A stretch of 64,000 nt of DNA from Acanthornis magna (lineage: Eukaryota > Chordata > Aves > Passeriformes > Acanthizidae), in contig JAWUZG010000970.1 of the NCBI GenBank assembly GCA_036785705.1, positions 1,097,001 through 1,161,000 on the forward strand, written 5' to 3'. Below are positions 46,437 through 60,312 of the stretch, piece after piece (the first letter of the stretch is position 1; every line of letters begins with the position of its first letter). The position numbers were made by a program, and so were the translations under genes. The notes below the pieces were generated by a model that did not search any database, had not been told where the DNA came from, and saw only the letters and a list, made by a program, of their open reading frames with translations.

Positions 46437-48775
46437 TTTCCATAATTCTATGAAATGTTTGTTCTGAACCCTCCCAGAAATGATACTGTGCATGACAGTT
46501 ACTACAATTGCATAAAAAAAATTCATTACAACTTGTGCATTGTTTGGAGACTTGTTATCTGCTGAGGATGCTGACTACATCTTCAGGAAGGATAAGGATG
46601 CAGGGTGATCTTGTGTGACACATGACAGCCCTCAGTGGCAGCTGAGTGCTTGTAAGAGCAGCTCTGAATGATGGCAGCCCTGCTAGAAAGACTATTGTTT
46701 TGTCCTTGAAACAGGACGTGTAAATCTCAGCTACAGTGGCTGCATCATAAGTACCCACCCATTGCCTCCTCTGCCATGTGCTTTGGGCTTGCCCTTGCTC
46801 CCAATAGAGCTTATTCCAAGACTGACAATTATTTCAGAAGGCATGAGATCAGGTTCTCTGCTCTCTACGTGGCAGCAGAATAGAACCCAAAAGAAACACA
46901 TGTACAAGTCTACTGCCCAAGCTAAGCCATCCATGAGGGTCTCATCCAACCAGACTGCCCATATTTTCATGAATAACAGTATGATTTTAAGTCTGCCATG
47001 TGCACCAAGGGACCACCTGGCTCACTTTCAGCACTTTTTATCTCTTCGTTTCCTCCTCTATGGCTAGGAGAAGAATACACAAACAAGCCATACTGTAAAA
47101 AGCAGAAAACCTCAAACACAGAAATTCCAGTCATCATACTAAACCCAACAAAGATGTTGCAAAATGGTCTGTGATGTGTACATAATTTAGCTGCTGTACC
47201 GAAAGGAGTGAAACTAATGCTTGTAGTTGCCTGTATCCAAAAAGAAAGCATGCAGGAAAACACAGCTGGAAGTACATCTATATCAACATTTACAGGACAG
47301 GTAGGGCAGGTGCTCCTAACATGTCTTCTCTTCTTCCTATTAAAAAGCTGAGGATGGTGTAGTTTGGAGGGGTGATAGATTCAAATGTGGTGCAATGGAG
47401 CGAACTGCTGGACAAAGCTGTTGTGCTGGCACTGCTGCTGCCTCCCTTTCTGCCACTCTAAGGGAATAACTCAGCACTGTATGAGAAGAGCACTGGTTTC
47501 AAGAATGCCACTGTCAAAAATAAGCAGATGCAGTTTAGTCTACAGAACAGATCTTCTCAGTCTCACCTAGAAATGGACACAATTTCTGAGCGTGTCACAG
47601 TCCCTGAAATGGAGCATTGGTAGCACCACGATGCCCCAATGCTCAAGTTCACTGCTCAAGTTCATTTCCATCTAATTTTTCACTGGGCAGCACCTCTTCC
47701 TTTTTCTCAGTACCCACCATGAATCTCAAAACTTCCTTCTCTTTCCTCTTCTCTCCCTCCAGAAATCAAGCACTAGGGGCTGTAGAACCAGACTAAATCC
47801 CAAACACTAACCTGCAGGTCCAAATAATGCCGGCTTGGCTCTACCCTTTGGCAAAACACAAAGCACTCTCTGAAAATCCTCCATCAGCATTTGTATAAAT
47901 ACTTTAATAAGATTTTGATTACTGTTAGGATAAGAAATGTCATTAAATAAACTATGATTCAGATCTGTGATTAAAAAAACAAAAAACATAATAGGGTAAA
48001 AGGGAAAAGAAAACAAAAGTTGGGAGGGGGAAATTGCAAAAAAGGACTAATGAAGCTCCAAAGTGGAACAAATACCTCAGGTAGAGTAGCTTAGGAGGTT
48101 GCTATGAAAATGATGCCCAAATCCATGCTTAACACATGGATGTTATGGTGCTTCAATACTAATGTGCATGTGTCAGCCATGACCTTCTTAAAACAAAACT
48201 AAAACGCGCACTACACCCTCTCCTCAACTATTCTGATTTAAAGGAAAATCAAACTAAGCACCCAGACAGCACAGGAATGAGAGAATGCTCCAGAATCCTG
48301 CCTCATGTGGATCTTGAGGAGGATAAGACCTCAGGATTTACCACTGTACACACAGGAGATGAGCTTAGGCACTCTGCCAGTAATTGTGCTTGCCTCATTC
48401 ATTTCCAGAATGAGCTTCAGCCCATCGGTGGTACTAGTTACTTTTAATGAACCAGAGCCCCTGTGATCCTCCAGTCTCTTGTGTGAAGTCTCATGCAGAT
48501 GCTATTTTCAAGCATAAATTTTAATACACAAAAAGAAATATAGCAACCAGGCTGTCAGAGCATTGCCTGCTAAGCTTTAACTAGACAGTGTCATCTGCAG
48601 TCCGATCTGGTCGACAGCACAAAATCCTTTGAAGATAAGAAAAAAATGGGTTGGGTCTGTCTGTTAGGAAACCATTTGTGGAACTATTCTTGTTTGTATT
48701 GTGCTAAGGTGAAAGGACTCTAACACAGGAATAACCATCACATGAACACTGATTTACTTACAGAGGGTTAAGGCC
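46437..48775. other. Unique noncoding stretch
   Basis: No gene or repeat recognised apart from a small duplication of TGCTCAAGTTCA near 47640-47664. Short frames on both strands at 46560-47260 carry no domain. Confidence 0.5.
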
Positions 48776-48845
48776 AATAAGTTTGATTCTCCATTTCAGG
48801 ACAACTTAAGAGTAACACCAAAGTCAATGAACGTCCATCAGGAAA
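48776..48845. repeat. Decayed ancient palindromic amniote element
   Basis: GTTTGATTCTCCATTTCAG, then CAACTTAAGAGTAACACCAA and AGTCAATGAACGTCCATCAG follow the old repeat's usual order (GATTCT...TTTCA...AGTAAC.CC..AAGTCAATG). Only one arm is readable. The call rests on resemblance to a repeat known from memory. Confidence 0.45.
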
Positions 48846-49430
48846 ACAGAAGTTTGACTAAGGAGGGAATTACATTTAATGAGAAACCCCACAGTCTTAT
48901 TTAAATGTTATTATCTCCACTGTTCCTATTTATCAATAGTATCAGCGATAGATAAAAGCATGGAGCTTGCATAGTTGCAAGACCTATTCTCTGCTGAACA
49001 CATAATAAAGGTTTGCAGCAACAAGGAAAAAAAAAGTACTGAAAAGTAATTCTCACTCCATCAGTAATGAAAAAAGCAAGATGTCTTTGAAAAACTGCAC
49101 AGGAGCTACACTGTATAGGTTAATATGGTAAGACACTTTGATTCACTGCCCACCTGTGTTCACTGGAGCTTGTTAACTGCTTTATTTTTATCATGTGAAA
49201 CTGTCATTGTGGCATCCATCTAGCCTTCATTTCATATGACATTTCTTCAAGATGAGAGCTAGTCAAAATATGTTTCTACAATTCAAAATTTTTAACTTCC
49301 TGGAAATGAACAAAACCAAAATTATGCAGGCTCTACAGAGCAAAGAAAAATGCGTTTTCTACCTCCACTGGAGTCTATTTCTACTCTCCTACCCTGTTCA
49401 CTTCTTATGTCTATTATCTTCTCTTTTTGT

Positions 49431-49495
49431 GTGTATAACTCCAACTGACATTAATGGGAGGCCTGCTCATGTAAGGAAAGTGGACAATCAAACCT
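49431..49495. repeat. Ancient palindromic amniote element fragment
   Basis: GTGTATAACTCCAACTGACA, then TTAATGGGAGGCCTGCTCAT, then GTAAGGAAAGTGGACAATCA. This is the arm wording GTAACTCCATTGACTTCAAT..GGGAG..TGCTCA..TAAGGA, lightly decayed. It lies about 590 bp from the fragment at 48776-48845. Confidence 0.5.
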
Positions 49496-49500
49496 TAAAC

Positions 49501-51427
49501 ATGTTCTTACTTTGACAGCTAAATCCTGGATCCAGGAAATTCTACACTTTATGTCAGCATGTTCCAACATCCCATTTTCACAGAAACAGTATTTATCTAT
49601 CTTCTTCCCCTATTGTACAAACAGACCTCTTACATACATCTGTTATTAAGTTATATGCTGCAGAAATATATAAAAACTAGTGTAGTAGTGGAAGCTTTAT
49701 TGCAAAAAGTTTGTTTCTTAATCCAAACCCTCCCACCGAAATTGATGACCTTAGTGAAGAAAAGGAAAAAAAAATATTTTAGTGAGGATATTTGTAGGAA
49801 TAAAGGTTACAGAGTTTGGTTCTCTATCAAAAAATAACTTTTTAGACCAAAGCAGTCCGAAACAGCCATGCTGCAGTTATCCCCCCAGCAGCAGACAGTT
49901 GGCATGTAAGTTGTACAGTGCTGGGAGATTTCCAGCAGGACCTCCCCTTACCTCGAGTGCTCAGGAAGTGTGGTTTTAATTGAGATTGTTACAGGAGCCA
50001 AAACTGGGAACTTTTATGTCTCCTTTTTACTAATCTGGCACCAATATTTTTGGTTCCTCTAACAAGAAGAGAGATAGGTGTGCTGTGTCCTTCCTTATGG
50101 GGGCTTTGGGGATAGCAGGATGTTCTCACTTGGTTTTGCTAAAGGAAAATGAAGGCACTCTACACCCAGGTACTCTTTTACATTGTCTCAGTGTTAATGC
50201 CTATATATGTTATTACAAAAATAAATGGCAGAAAGCAAAGATCTAATTTTTCTTTCAAATTCACACTTGTTCAAGGCACTACTTTCAAATCTAGAATAGC
50301 CCATCTTCCTAAGGCAGCACCTTAGGACCATGAACTCACCCTTAGGAATGAAAAATTCTCCTATGTTGGACCCAAAACTGAGATAATCAAACAATGTTTA
50401 TATTTGATTTGTCCTGTGTAGTTACAGATCTCATTTTCAGTCCCTTTTATTTTATATGTATATGGAGAATATGAGGGCTACCTTTTGAAACATCTGAGAC
50501 ATCTGAGAGAAACCCAGTTTATCTGCCATTCTCTTCTTCTTGTTAGTCTTCAGTTACCATAAGTCTGCAGTGAAACCAGGCTACAATCAAACTTCTGAGG
50601 CTAGACACTAAAACACAGTAATGATTCTCACCAAACTCTATGTTCTGACTCCTGTGAGCTACACCTCTCCAGAGCTTGCTAGAACTGTAGGTCCACATCA
50701 TTATCCCCAGATTAATACAGATTATTAATATTATTAATACCCTCTCTTCAGATAACTTGCAATAATCATAATAAGAGAATAATTCGTGATCTGTGCTGAT
50801 CTATACTGCTGCTCTATTGCAAGACTTCTTGCATGACACCCACATGAAAGCCAGCTAGTAACAGATCATATGTATTCAAAGATACCATAATGGATTAATA
50901 AAGAGCGTAAAGCAGAATGGAAGTTTAGAGGCTGATTTCTGCTCACCAAACTAAATTACTTAGAGCTCCAGATTGGGACCACTTTGAACAGGTCCAGATG
51001 AGTATTTTAATTCGGCTCAGGAGTATATTTTGGTAGCAGTTGTCCATGCTTTGTGAACTTTGGTTTGCATTGTGGTTTCTTTTCTGAGGACAATAAACTG
51101 AAATAATGCACTTAATGCACACCAGCAGCAATTGGACATTCAGACTGTGCACACTATTCTGAGGTAAAAACAAAATTTATATACGATGGACATCAGGATC
51201 TCAGCACCAGCTCTTTTCCTGTACATTTCTGTTCCTGTCTGTGTGCACTACTTCCCATCCAAAGTCTGCACTATTAAACACATTTTTTTATGATGCAAAA
51301 TGATGTGCATGCTTAATCTTGCTAAATATGACTCTCAGTGAGAAGGCTCTGGGGATCTTTCATGGGTTTTCCTTTCCTTGCCCCATCCAGTGTTTCATGT
51401 AATAAGGAGATTCTGGTGAAAAACTAA
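49501..51427. other. Unique noncoding stretch
   Basis: No gene or transposon recognised. AT-rich TTATTAATATTATTAATAC occurs near 50719. Confidence 0.5.
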
Positions 51428-51486
51428 ATGTGTGTTTGTGGGTGCGTGGGTGTGCGTGTGCATGTATGTACATATATATATGTACT
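51428..51486. repeat. Imperfect (GT)n to (TA)n alternating tract
   Basis: GTGTGTTTGTGGGTGCGTGG, then GTGTGCGTGTGCATGTATGT, then ACATATATATATGTAC. The alternating purine-pyrimidine character makes it a possible Z-DNA-forming tract. It gives false frames on both strands. Confidence 0.85.
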
Positions 51487-54400
51487 TTGACAGGGTACTT
51501 TTTTCCAGCTTCTTTCTGATATTCCTCTTATCCTTTCACTCTCCCAAAGCACGAATCCTACAGTATCCTTTTCCTGAATCTGGCATCGTTTATCTAAGTC
51601 TCTCTGTATCATTAACAGATTTCAACTCTGTCAAGAAGAAAAATATTACCTTAACTTGACAGACTGGAAATTAAAACACCATTGAGTTTATATGATTCAC
51701 TTGAGATCATACTGGAGTTGTCTGAGGCAGACATGGTATCTCAGTTTCCCCAATGTCCATCTACATCCTGTCTTCTAAATCAGCTTTCAGATTCATGGTT
51801 TCTTTGCCATTTGTAGGAGCTTTATATTCTCAGTAATTCCGATCTTTTGCTTCCAAAACCTGGAATCTATTAGAGTGGACCTTTGGTCCACTGGTAATAA
51901 TGGGAATCAACATCAGTGCAAATATACGTGCTGAAGAGCCACCATGCTGGACTGGGACCAGGAAAAGCAGGAGTGTGTTTGTTTTTCTGCGGAAGAGTTT
52001 GGGTTGGCAGAGGGTGCAGTAAATTTGGGAGTCATGAGAACTGGAATACAACCAACAGGCACTCTTGGACTCTGGACTTCTCCTAAAAGGAGCTGTGCTT
52101 TACAGTGGCAGTGAGGGCAGCCTGTACATAAAACACCAACGGTAAGTCTCAGTGGGTGCCTTACGCTGCTACTCCTTCAGTTCTGTAAGGCCAGAAACAA
52201 GCAGGTGAGATTTTGCCTTTTGTGGCAAAGAAAATGCCCTACATCAAAGCCAACAGGGACCACCACATTCATTCACTGTTGTTCTTCTTGTAGGTTTTCA
52301 GCCTGCATGTCAGGTTTTCCCTTGTATAAAGCCCTGCTAGTGTGACAGTGAACATATGTTGTTAGTGTGCAATAATTGTCCTTTAGCTCCTTGTTGGCTG
52401 GATTTATTACCTAAAGCAATCATGCTGCAACAGAGGAAAAAGTAAATAAAATGTTTATGATCATGGCAAATCTTGTTTCTGCTTTAAATATTGAAAGGGC
52501 TGAATGATCTCAGTGGCCAAAAATTACCTCAAAATGTATGTGTGTGAGTGTGTGTTTACTTTGGCTTGGTCAGCTTGATATGATTTTCACCATAAGCTTT
52601 CTCTGCAGCCAAAAATCACATCACAGGAGCCAAAGCAGATAACAGACACATATACTTCTGAGGTCACCATTGCCTGAATTATTGAACAGGTTTCTGCACC
52701 TCTTCTGGACATGCATTGAGATGGGAACTTGCCAATAACATCGCTTTTTCCAGCACATACCATACACAAAAGCAAATACATATATTGCAGCACTGGAAAT
52801 GTAGAGGAAACAAGGGGTGCTATTTCCCAAGATTTCATCTACCTTCCTCACCAATAAAATACAAAAAATGCACCATTTTTCCTCTTTGACAAAATAACTG
52901 GCACACCCACAAGACAATCCAAACTTTGACTCATCAGATATCACAGAGAAAACAAAGATGTTTTGGGACTGTCTTTGTTTAATATATGTCAATATGAAGG
53001 TCTCAAGCCTGTTCTGGAAAGAAACACCTTAGATAGTTAAATATTAACAAGATTTTTAAAAACACTAAAACTGCATTTCCAATACAAGAGATGTAGGAAA
53101 CAACAGATGATGAATTGACTATAGAATTACTGTGCTCTGTTTCTAAGGAGCAGGCACAGCCTGGTCCAGCACAATGCTTAATTATGCTCCTAACTGTAGT
53201 CATAAGCAAGTGATTTTTTTTTCTTTTTTAGTTTTGTGACTGAAAAAAAAGTTGTGTGAGGAGGATCTTGTATCAACCCAAAACAACTTTTAGTCTTTTA
53301 GCAGTTTTTATTGTTTGACTTTTTCTTTTTCTTTTTTTTTTTTTTGCTGTTCTTTTTGAAAAGTTTGCTACAACATGAAAAATTTAACTTTTAATTCTTT
53401 TTAGTCATCTTTAATGATATTTTTGCAACTCTTTACAGTGAAACATTCATTTGAAAATGGAAAATCAAGCCATTGGACTTTGAAAATATTGTACTAGAAC
53501 AGATTGGCTTTTTCTGACCCTTTCCTTGCTATAAAACCTTGTTTTAAGTGTAGGAGTTTAGTCATTCCACGACATTTGCTGCATCTCAAACCAAATAAAA
53601 CATTGTTCAAAAAATATTCTCCTAGTCCCAGTTTAGAGAGTAAATAGCCCTAGTGACACCAATAGCATTAATCACACGTTCAAACAGAGTGCACTACAGT
53701 CTGTTCTACCAAACATATGTGAACCATGTTTGTTTTACTCATCTGACAGTAGGAGATGATCAAAACTTCCAGGGGTTAGGTGTTGTGCATTAATTAAATG
53801 CACACTGACCCATAGCCTAGGTTATATTTCAAGACTACTTCTTGGGTCCTTTTCGGAGGAACAGACCTGCCAATGTGTGTCTCTAGCCCAAGACTGCCTG
53901 CTGACATCCTACTGTAATTTTCTGTCATTTGGTTGCTTAACAAAAGGACGCTGCCCATCCCTCTGGGGAACAGGCTGGAACAAACACACTTTAACCTCTG
54001 TGGTTGCCCTCTGAAACCTGCAACTAACGCTTCTCCCATTAAAAACTATAAAATACTTAGTCAACAGGATTAAAATAAAAGACTAATGAATATACAGAAT
54101 GTCACACCTGCCGCACTTGTGAATTATTGGTGTCTTAAACTTCTATAACCCAGCACCATCAGTGACACTCTTTATTTACCCTTAAGGCACTTGGCAGCTG
54201 CTTAAATGGCTGTCTATGGCAGTTTGGTGGAAACAATAATAATACATTATAAATCAATGAAAATGAAGTTTTTGCAGTGATAATCTGATATAGATTTGCT
54301 AACATTTATATGAAATTAAATTCTGTTTGATTGCATCAGCATATGTTTCATTTCTTCCAGACTATTGATTTTGAAGGTTCTTTACCTATGCCTAAATTAT

Positions 54401-55380
54401 TTCTGTTGCAATTTTGCATTACTGTTTGGAAATAACTTAAATCAAATAGAATCCTTTATTCAATTTTTAGCTTTGTAAAAAACTGGTTACTCAAGTAATG
54501 TGATCTCACTTTTATTTTTCAATAGACAAAGCTATTAGAATTCCCAAATCTTCTATATCATTTACCTGCTAAGACTCCTCTGTAATTAATTGTGTTGTTA
54601 TTTCTGGTAAAACCACTGAAACACAGGGGAAAAAAATAAAATATGGGCATAATATTGAAGTGCTTAGGGTGTTCAGATCAATTAATAAATCCAAGGTTTT
54701 GTGTTGAAATGGGTGTTGTTAATGCAGTTAAAGCAGTGATTACTTAATATGCACAGGCAAGTAGCTGTGTCTGTGTATGCATTCAGGTGCTGTGTGTACA
54801 GTGGTGATAATAACCATGTCACAGCATCCTCTCAAATAAAAGAGGTATTGTTGCTGCTCCATTGATTTACTATAAAAATTGAGGCACAAAATCTTCTGGA
54901 ATTAGGTACTTTAAATGGCTATAAAAACATAAACAAATAAATGACCTGATTTTGAGATCTACGGGATGCTGCATTCCATCTTCAGCTCTTAGCTTGTATT
55001 TTATGTTTGAGCATGCAGAGCAAACCACATGCATATTGTCTGTACATGGACTTGTGTGTGTATGTGCAGGGCATCACTTTTACCCAAATTTCACCATGGT
55101 TTTTTGCATGGCTGTGACAGTTGTGACATAAGTGTCCCTTGGACATCAGTTGGGATGAGAAACCTTTAATATTTTCCCCTGACTTTCAAATATTGACAAT
55201 TTAGCAGCAAATTTTCTTTGGAAAACATAAATCCTGTCATTGTAAAAACATTCTGCTTCAGCTCTGTCAGAATTAATGGGGACGCATCTTTTAATTTTTT
55301 GTTGGGGGTTTTTGTCCTCTCAAATATGTCAAAATAAAACTTTAAGAAAGCTTAAAATCCAATTCACCTGAAAACAATAA
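51487..55380. other. Unique noncoding stretch
   Basis: No gene recognised. A GTATGTGTGTGAGTGTGTG run lies near 52538 and T14 at 53332-53345. 54180-54600 is AT-rich, repeat-free and may contain conserved noncoding DNA. CCTGATTTTGAGATCTACGG near 54948 recalls the old palindromic repeat. CGGTAAGTCT at about 52140 looks like a splice donor but no matching exon is evident. Confidence 0.45.
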
Positions 55381-55414
55381 TTATTGTTGTTGTTGTTGTT
55401 GTTATTATTGTTAT
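55381..55414. repeat. (TTG)n/(TTA)n microsatellite
   Basis: TTATTG followed by about seven TTG units, then TTATTATTGTTAT. Short and slightly interrupted. Confidence 0.93.
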
Positions 55415-58400
55415 AAAAGTCCTTCACTTCAAAGTACTGATACTTCATTCCTGAAGCTCTTGTAAAATAGCAGAATCTTACAATTCTTCATGAGAAAGAA
55501 TTTCTGCCTACCGTGCAGGTCAAAAAGCATTCCAGCCTGTGACTCGTTGATAAAGCAGTAGGAGTTGCTGTATGTAACCTTTACGCATTCTGAATGTCTT
55601 TTACTATTTCTAACACTTCAGGTATTTTCCCTGGTTAAGTACCTCTGCCATCACCCCAGCAATGTACAAATGCCTACCATGTCCAGTGTCTCTTTCCAGT
55701 GGAAGGCATAGCCACAAGAACTGGCCTTCTTGACCAAAAAATCTACACACATGCCCGATTTAAAGCACTGAAATTAAGTTCTCTTGCTGTAATGCTGCGG
55801 TCATGACTGCAGGCACACAGACCCTGAGCGAGAGGGAGGACTGGCTCCCTGAATCAGAAGCAGAACAGCCCAGAGCAGCTTCCGTCAGCTAAACCTGCCC
55901 ATGCCTCTGGCTGCTTCTCCTCTGCACATATAAACACGTTAGATACTCAGTAGAGAAAGGAGCTTGCCAAGTGAAACATTGGACAGCCAAAGTTTAGGGT
56001 ACTCAACTTGACAATTTCACATTACAGGTGACTTAAAAGCTGCTTACCTGAGAACTGACAAAACAAATACAAATATAATTCCCAATTCAAGTCAGGTCAT
56101 TGTCTTTGATACCAATATGAAACCAGCAGATTTCCTGGAGTATTAGGTTTATGTGGTTTCTGTCACTGGCTGAAATATTTTTTCACACTTCTTTCTTTGG
56201 ACTGAGGTATTCTTCAGGGACTACACAAATAAGCCATATTAATGGTATCAAACTCACCAAAAGAAGAGAAAGTCAAAATTACTGTCACACAACACTAACA
56301 TGAAAAACTACTCTTCTTCCCTTCATTCCAAATTCCATCATTATCAAGAGGGAAAAAAAGTGCCAAATTAAAATTGACTGTTTAGTGCTGAATTTCATGA
56401 TTGTTCAGGTTATGCCTTCCACATCACAACAGTGAGAGGAGATTAAATTATTAACTGTGTCTACATTATTGCACTGGTTCAGTCAGGGTCTTTTTCTCAA
56501 CCACTTACTTGACTAAATTTCACTATTTTGAGAATATTCTTTGCAAATTTGGATAAGGAAACCCCCTTCAGCAAGGAAGTGATTTTACTGTTTGCTATTG
56601 TGGGATCAATCACAAATGTCATACAGTATTTTTATGATTGTCTGATTGACTGAAGTTTGCATGTGAAACAAGAGCAAGCAAATGGAGCTAGCAAGCAGTG
56701 GGCTGGGAATTCTCTCTCACAAGCAATTTCTTACTCACAAGCAAATTACATTATTAATGTCAGAGGATATATCCTGCAAGGAGCTGAGCTTGCCTGCTGC
56801 ATGTTGAGGGTGCTCTGCACCCCACAAGGTGCTCATATCTCTGAGTACTCAGCTTCCTCAGAGAACCAGAGAGAACAGAGAGCACAGGGAGCCATCAGAG
56901 CAGACATCCCCCTACCTTCAAACGGTCAGTACCCAAAAAGTCATCAAAAATAGCAAAAGCTTACAATGACTAACATGCAGAACCAAGGAGACATTCAGAA
57001 TTTTAATTGAAATTCATTAATCTAATATGTCTGAATGTTGGATGAAAAAGAAGCTAAAAGGACAGTTTTTACATTTAAAATGTTATGTCATAGGTAATTG
57101 GAGATATTACTAGAACAGGGATATTTATTCAATTTTATAACTACAGTTTGCTTTGCTGTATTTTCTAACTTCTAAGATGTTCTCAGTCTGGAAAATGAAA
57201 ATCTGAAAAGAAAATTTCCCACTACCAGTCAGTTTGATCTCCTGCATCTCACTGTTACAATATTTAAAATGCTAAATTTTAAACAATCTTTCACTACATT
57301 GGAAATTTTTCCAGTAGGAAAGAATAGATTTTTGTAGATTTTTTTACCAAATCTAAATTCAGTCTATATTTGAGCTACCTTACCTTCAGTTTTGGTAGTA
57401 TTGGTTAAATGATATATCTTGCAATAGTGAATTTCTGGGACATAATCTGCCCAAAAAAGGATTCAATTCTGTTTCCTTACTGGTGTTCTCTTTGCACTGA
57501 TGTTTCTGCCAGATTCCCTCGAGATGCTCTAAAGTTAAATCCCAATAAAGAATATAACTTATGTATTTATAACTAGGATGTGACTAAAGCAAATGACTTT
57601 GATTGAAGTAATGACACAAATTTGTGCTACTGAGCAGAAAGAACTACACAAAGCCTGTTAATAGTCTACTTCTCCTCAAAAACCTGGCATTTCATATCCA
57701 GGTTACCGTCAGGAATGGACAAGAGAGGCTTCAGAGTCGTGCTGGGATCACCACATCATGCCCCAACCTGAGCAAGGGCTGTGTAGGAATAAGATATTCT
57801 TCTTATGAAGAAATGGGTGAGAGAGGCCATGGGAACCCTCTGTTCCTGGGATGGCTTGATTTCTCTTCCCCATCCCCTAAAGGGAATACAGAAAAGGCAT
57901 GAGATCAGGCTGCCCACCTTTCCTTTGCTTTGTACTTCCCCTGGAAAAGGAAACTTTTCTACTAGCTCGGGATGATTTTAAGGCCAACTGGCTCCATATA
58001 AATGAATAAACAGTATAAGGTAGATTATCAGACAAGATTTTAATCAGTAATAGCCATAACATGCAAAAAACAAAAGCTCCAGGATGAAAGCTGAGATAAA
58101 ACAATTTTGTGGGACAGAATTATACCTCCCTTCAGAAGTCGCTATCCACCTAAAGTCAAGGGAAAGCATAATTAACATTTCTTGTAAGATTTTCCTTCAA
58201 AACACAAAAATGCACCCTTGAACAGTGAAGAAAGTCTGCGTGTCAGGTCAGCACTTCTAGATCATGAAATCTGCCCAGCCCACGCTGTGGCTTTGTAGTG
58301 CTCCCCACAGCAAGAGCCTGCATCCCACAGCAACATGTGAGCCCAGCCACGCTCACACAGCAACCAGGGCCACCTGGGTCAGCAAAGGCGATGCTGCCGG

Positions 58401-58876
58401 GGAAGCTTTTATCTGCAAGCCCAAATCATCTCCCTTTACCTGCTGTGCTAGGGGTTACAGTGCCACGGTGAGGGTACTTAACAAAATAAGCAAGAGATTT
58501 CAGTCCTCTCTAGGAAAAACAATATTTTGGGGTAGAAGGAAAGTCAAGGTAAGATTCAACCTCTTTGTGGTATTACTTCTTAGGACCACACCTTAAACTG
58601 GAGGTAAAAGATAGATTTATCCTTTCGTGGTAATTTGGGAATCATTCAGGAAAGAAAAATGTAATTCATATCTATTTTCAAAAATTCTCTATTTTTCTGG
58701 CTTTTTCTTGTAGCAAAAACAGTGACACCCAGAAGCCACTGCTTCCACTCCCTCACAATCCCATAGGTTTTTATGTAGCTGTTGGTCGAAAAACTGCCAT
58801 GACTGGTTACAGTTTCTTTAAAGGAATGCACTTATCAAGCTCTCTACACCTAGGACACTTTTTCTCAACCTCTGCT
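55415..58876. other. Unique noncoding stretch
   Basis: No gene or transposon recognised. The plus-strand frames at 56657-56953, 57624-57902 and 58264-58596 show no domain. Confidence 0.5.
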
Positions 58877-58888
58877 CCCCCCCCCCCC
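58877..58888. repeat. C12 homopolymer
   Basis: Twelve C on the plus strand followed by seven T (58889-58895), giving a pyrimidine run that is unusual in this AT-rich window. Confidence 0.95.
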
Positions 58889-59578
58889 TTTTTCCTATTT
58901 CTCACATTCACTTTCTTACTTTCTTTGCTGCCTCTTTCTTCTTTTTCAATCTTTCTCATCTAGCCTTTCCATTGTTATTCACCCTGTTTATTGCTTCAAG
59001 CAACCCTGACATACTGGACATCATCTGAAACTACAAACGACAGGATGCAATAAGCTAGAGAATAGCAGTAATCTGAGGAAAGTTCTTCATTCACTCTTGC
59101 TCCTAACTCTCTGTCTTCTTATCCTACATAGAAAATAAAAAAATCAATACCACCTCACAGGGCTTGATAAAAGTGCTGGACGAGTACAGCAGGCATGCTG
59201 GATATAGTAAATTAAAGTGATCAAAATTTTCCAGTCGACTCTGCCTATAGCCTACATAAACTAACAACCCTGTCTGCAGAATGTCTGTCATTCTAGAAGC
59301 TTTATTTTATCTGTGTCTCTGATTACATAGAGAATGAGTACATATACGGTATATGTGTGCGCATTTATCTGTATGCATATGTGTGAGAAATAGATAGGAG
59401 TAGGAATCAGCCTGTGTTTATAACAAATATTTCCTCTAAGGTGCATAGATTTTGAATTTGCTAACATATTTATATGCCCAAAATGTAGTGGAAATAAATG
59501 TTCTATCATCATGAGATGATATAACCAAGATTAAAATTACTGCATTGTATTTAATTTTCAATATGTCATTCCCTGTCA
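58889..59578. other. Unique noncoding stretch
   Basis: Pyrimidine-rich on the plus strand to about 58985, then ordinary. Alternating GTATATGTGTGCGCATTTAT occurs near 59347. No gene. Confidence 0.5.
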
Positions 59579-59636
59579 AGCTAGATTTTAGCCAGCGTAA
59601 ATCAGCACTTAAAACACCATTTGAAGATCAGGCTTG
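59579..59636. repeat. Ancient palindromic amniote element fragment
   Basis: AGCTAGATTTTAGCCAGCGT, then AAATCAGCACTTAAAACACC, then ATTTGAAGATCAGGC. This follows the known wording GATTTTGCCAGCGTAAATCAGCA...ACACCATTGAAG.CA. Confidence 0.5.
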
Positions 59637-59782
59637 TTACCTTTTCATGTTGTTTTTTCTGGTCTAGACATGGCTTAACAATTTCCAATCAATGTCTAAA
59701 AATGTATTAGAGAACTGAGAGACAAAGCAGGCAGCAGGGTGATCTGGCAGTAGCAGGACTCATAGACCAAACACATGAGAAG

Positions 59783-59861
59783 CTAAATTCTGCCCTCAAA
59801 GGAAAACGTGTGGGGATGCCCTCACTTCAGGGGGCATGTGTAAATGGTGAAGGGTGGCCTC
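59783..59861. repeat. Ancient palindromic amniote element
   Basis: CTAAATTCTGCCCTCAAAGG, later CCCTCACTTCAGGGGGCATG, then TGTAAATGGTGAAGGGTGGC. The familiar form is AAATTCTGCCCTC...CCCCACTTCAGTGGGG...TGTAAATGG.G....GGCCT. The central CCCTCACTTCAGGGG is itself near-palindromic, marking the axis. Confidence 0.5.
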
Positions 59862-60312
59862 ATTATTCCACAATCAAAATGCCATAATGTAAAATTTCAG
59901 ATCATGTCTCTACGAGAGCATTGATCTCGTACTAATTCAGGAGGAATTCTATCTTCAAGAAATGGCAGAGAGCAGCAAATGTCTTCACCTGGATTTTTTT
60001 CTGTGTCCAGCTTTCAGGGCATTTGCATTTGGTGAATTATGCCAGTTTCTGTCTTGTGTTTAAAGCAACCTGCATCTGATGAGCTACATAAGGTTAGTAA
60101 TTCATGCAGCAGGCCTGACCCCCAGGTTTGGGAATCCGTGCATGCCATCAGGGCTGAGTCCCAAACTGTGCTGTGAAAACCATCTGCTTGTATGGATTTT
60201 TATTCCTAAACCCATAGTATTGATCCACTCCTTGAAGGCACTAAACACAACATTTTGAAGGAAACATGCCAGTGTGTCTCAAAAGAAAATAAGTCTTTGG
60301 CAATATGAATGT
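59862..60312. other. Unique noncoding stretch
   Basis: I see no gene or repeat before the purine array. Confidence 0.5.

Noticed and set aside
51660..51780. MIR-like words (CTCAGTTTCCCCAATG)
   Set aside because: Only one short block matches. Too little to distinguish from chance.
52080..52150. Donor-like CGGTAAGTCT suggesting a noncoding exon
   Set aside because: A single short signal; no acceptor, frame or promoter supports it.
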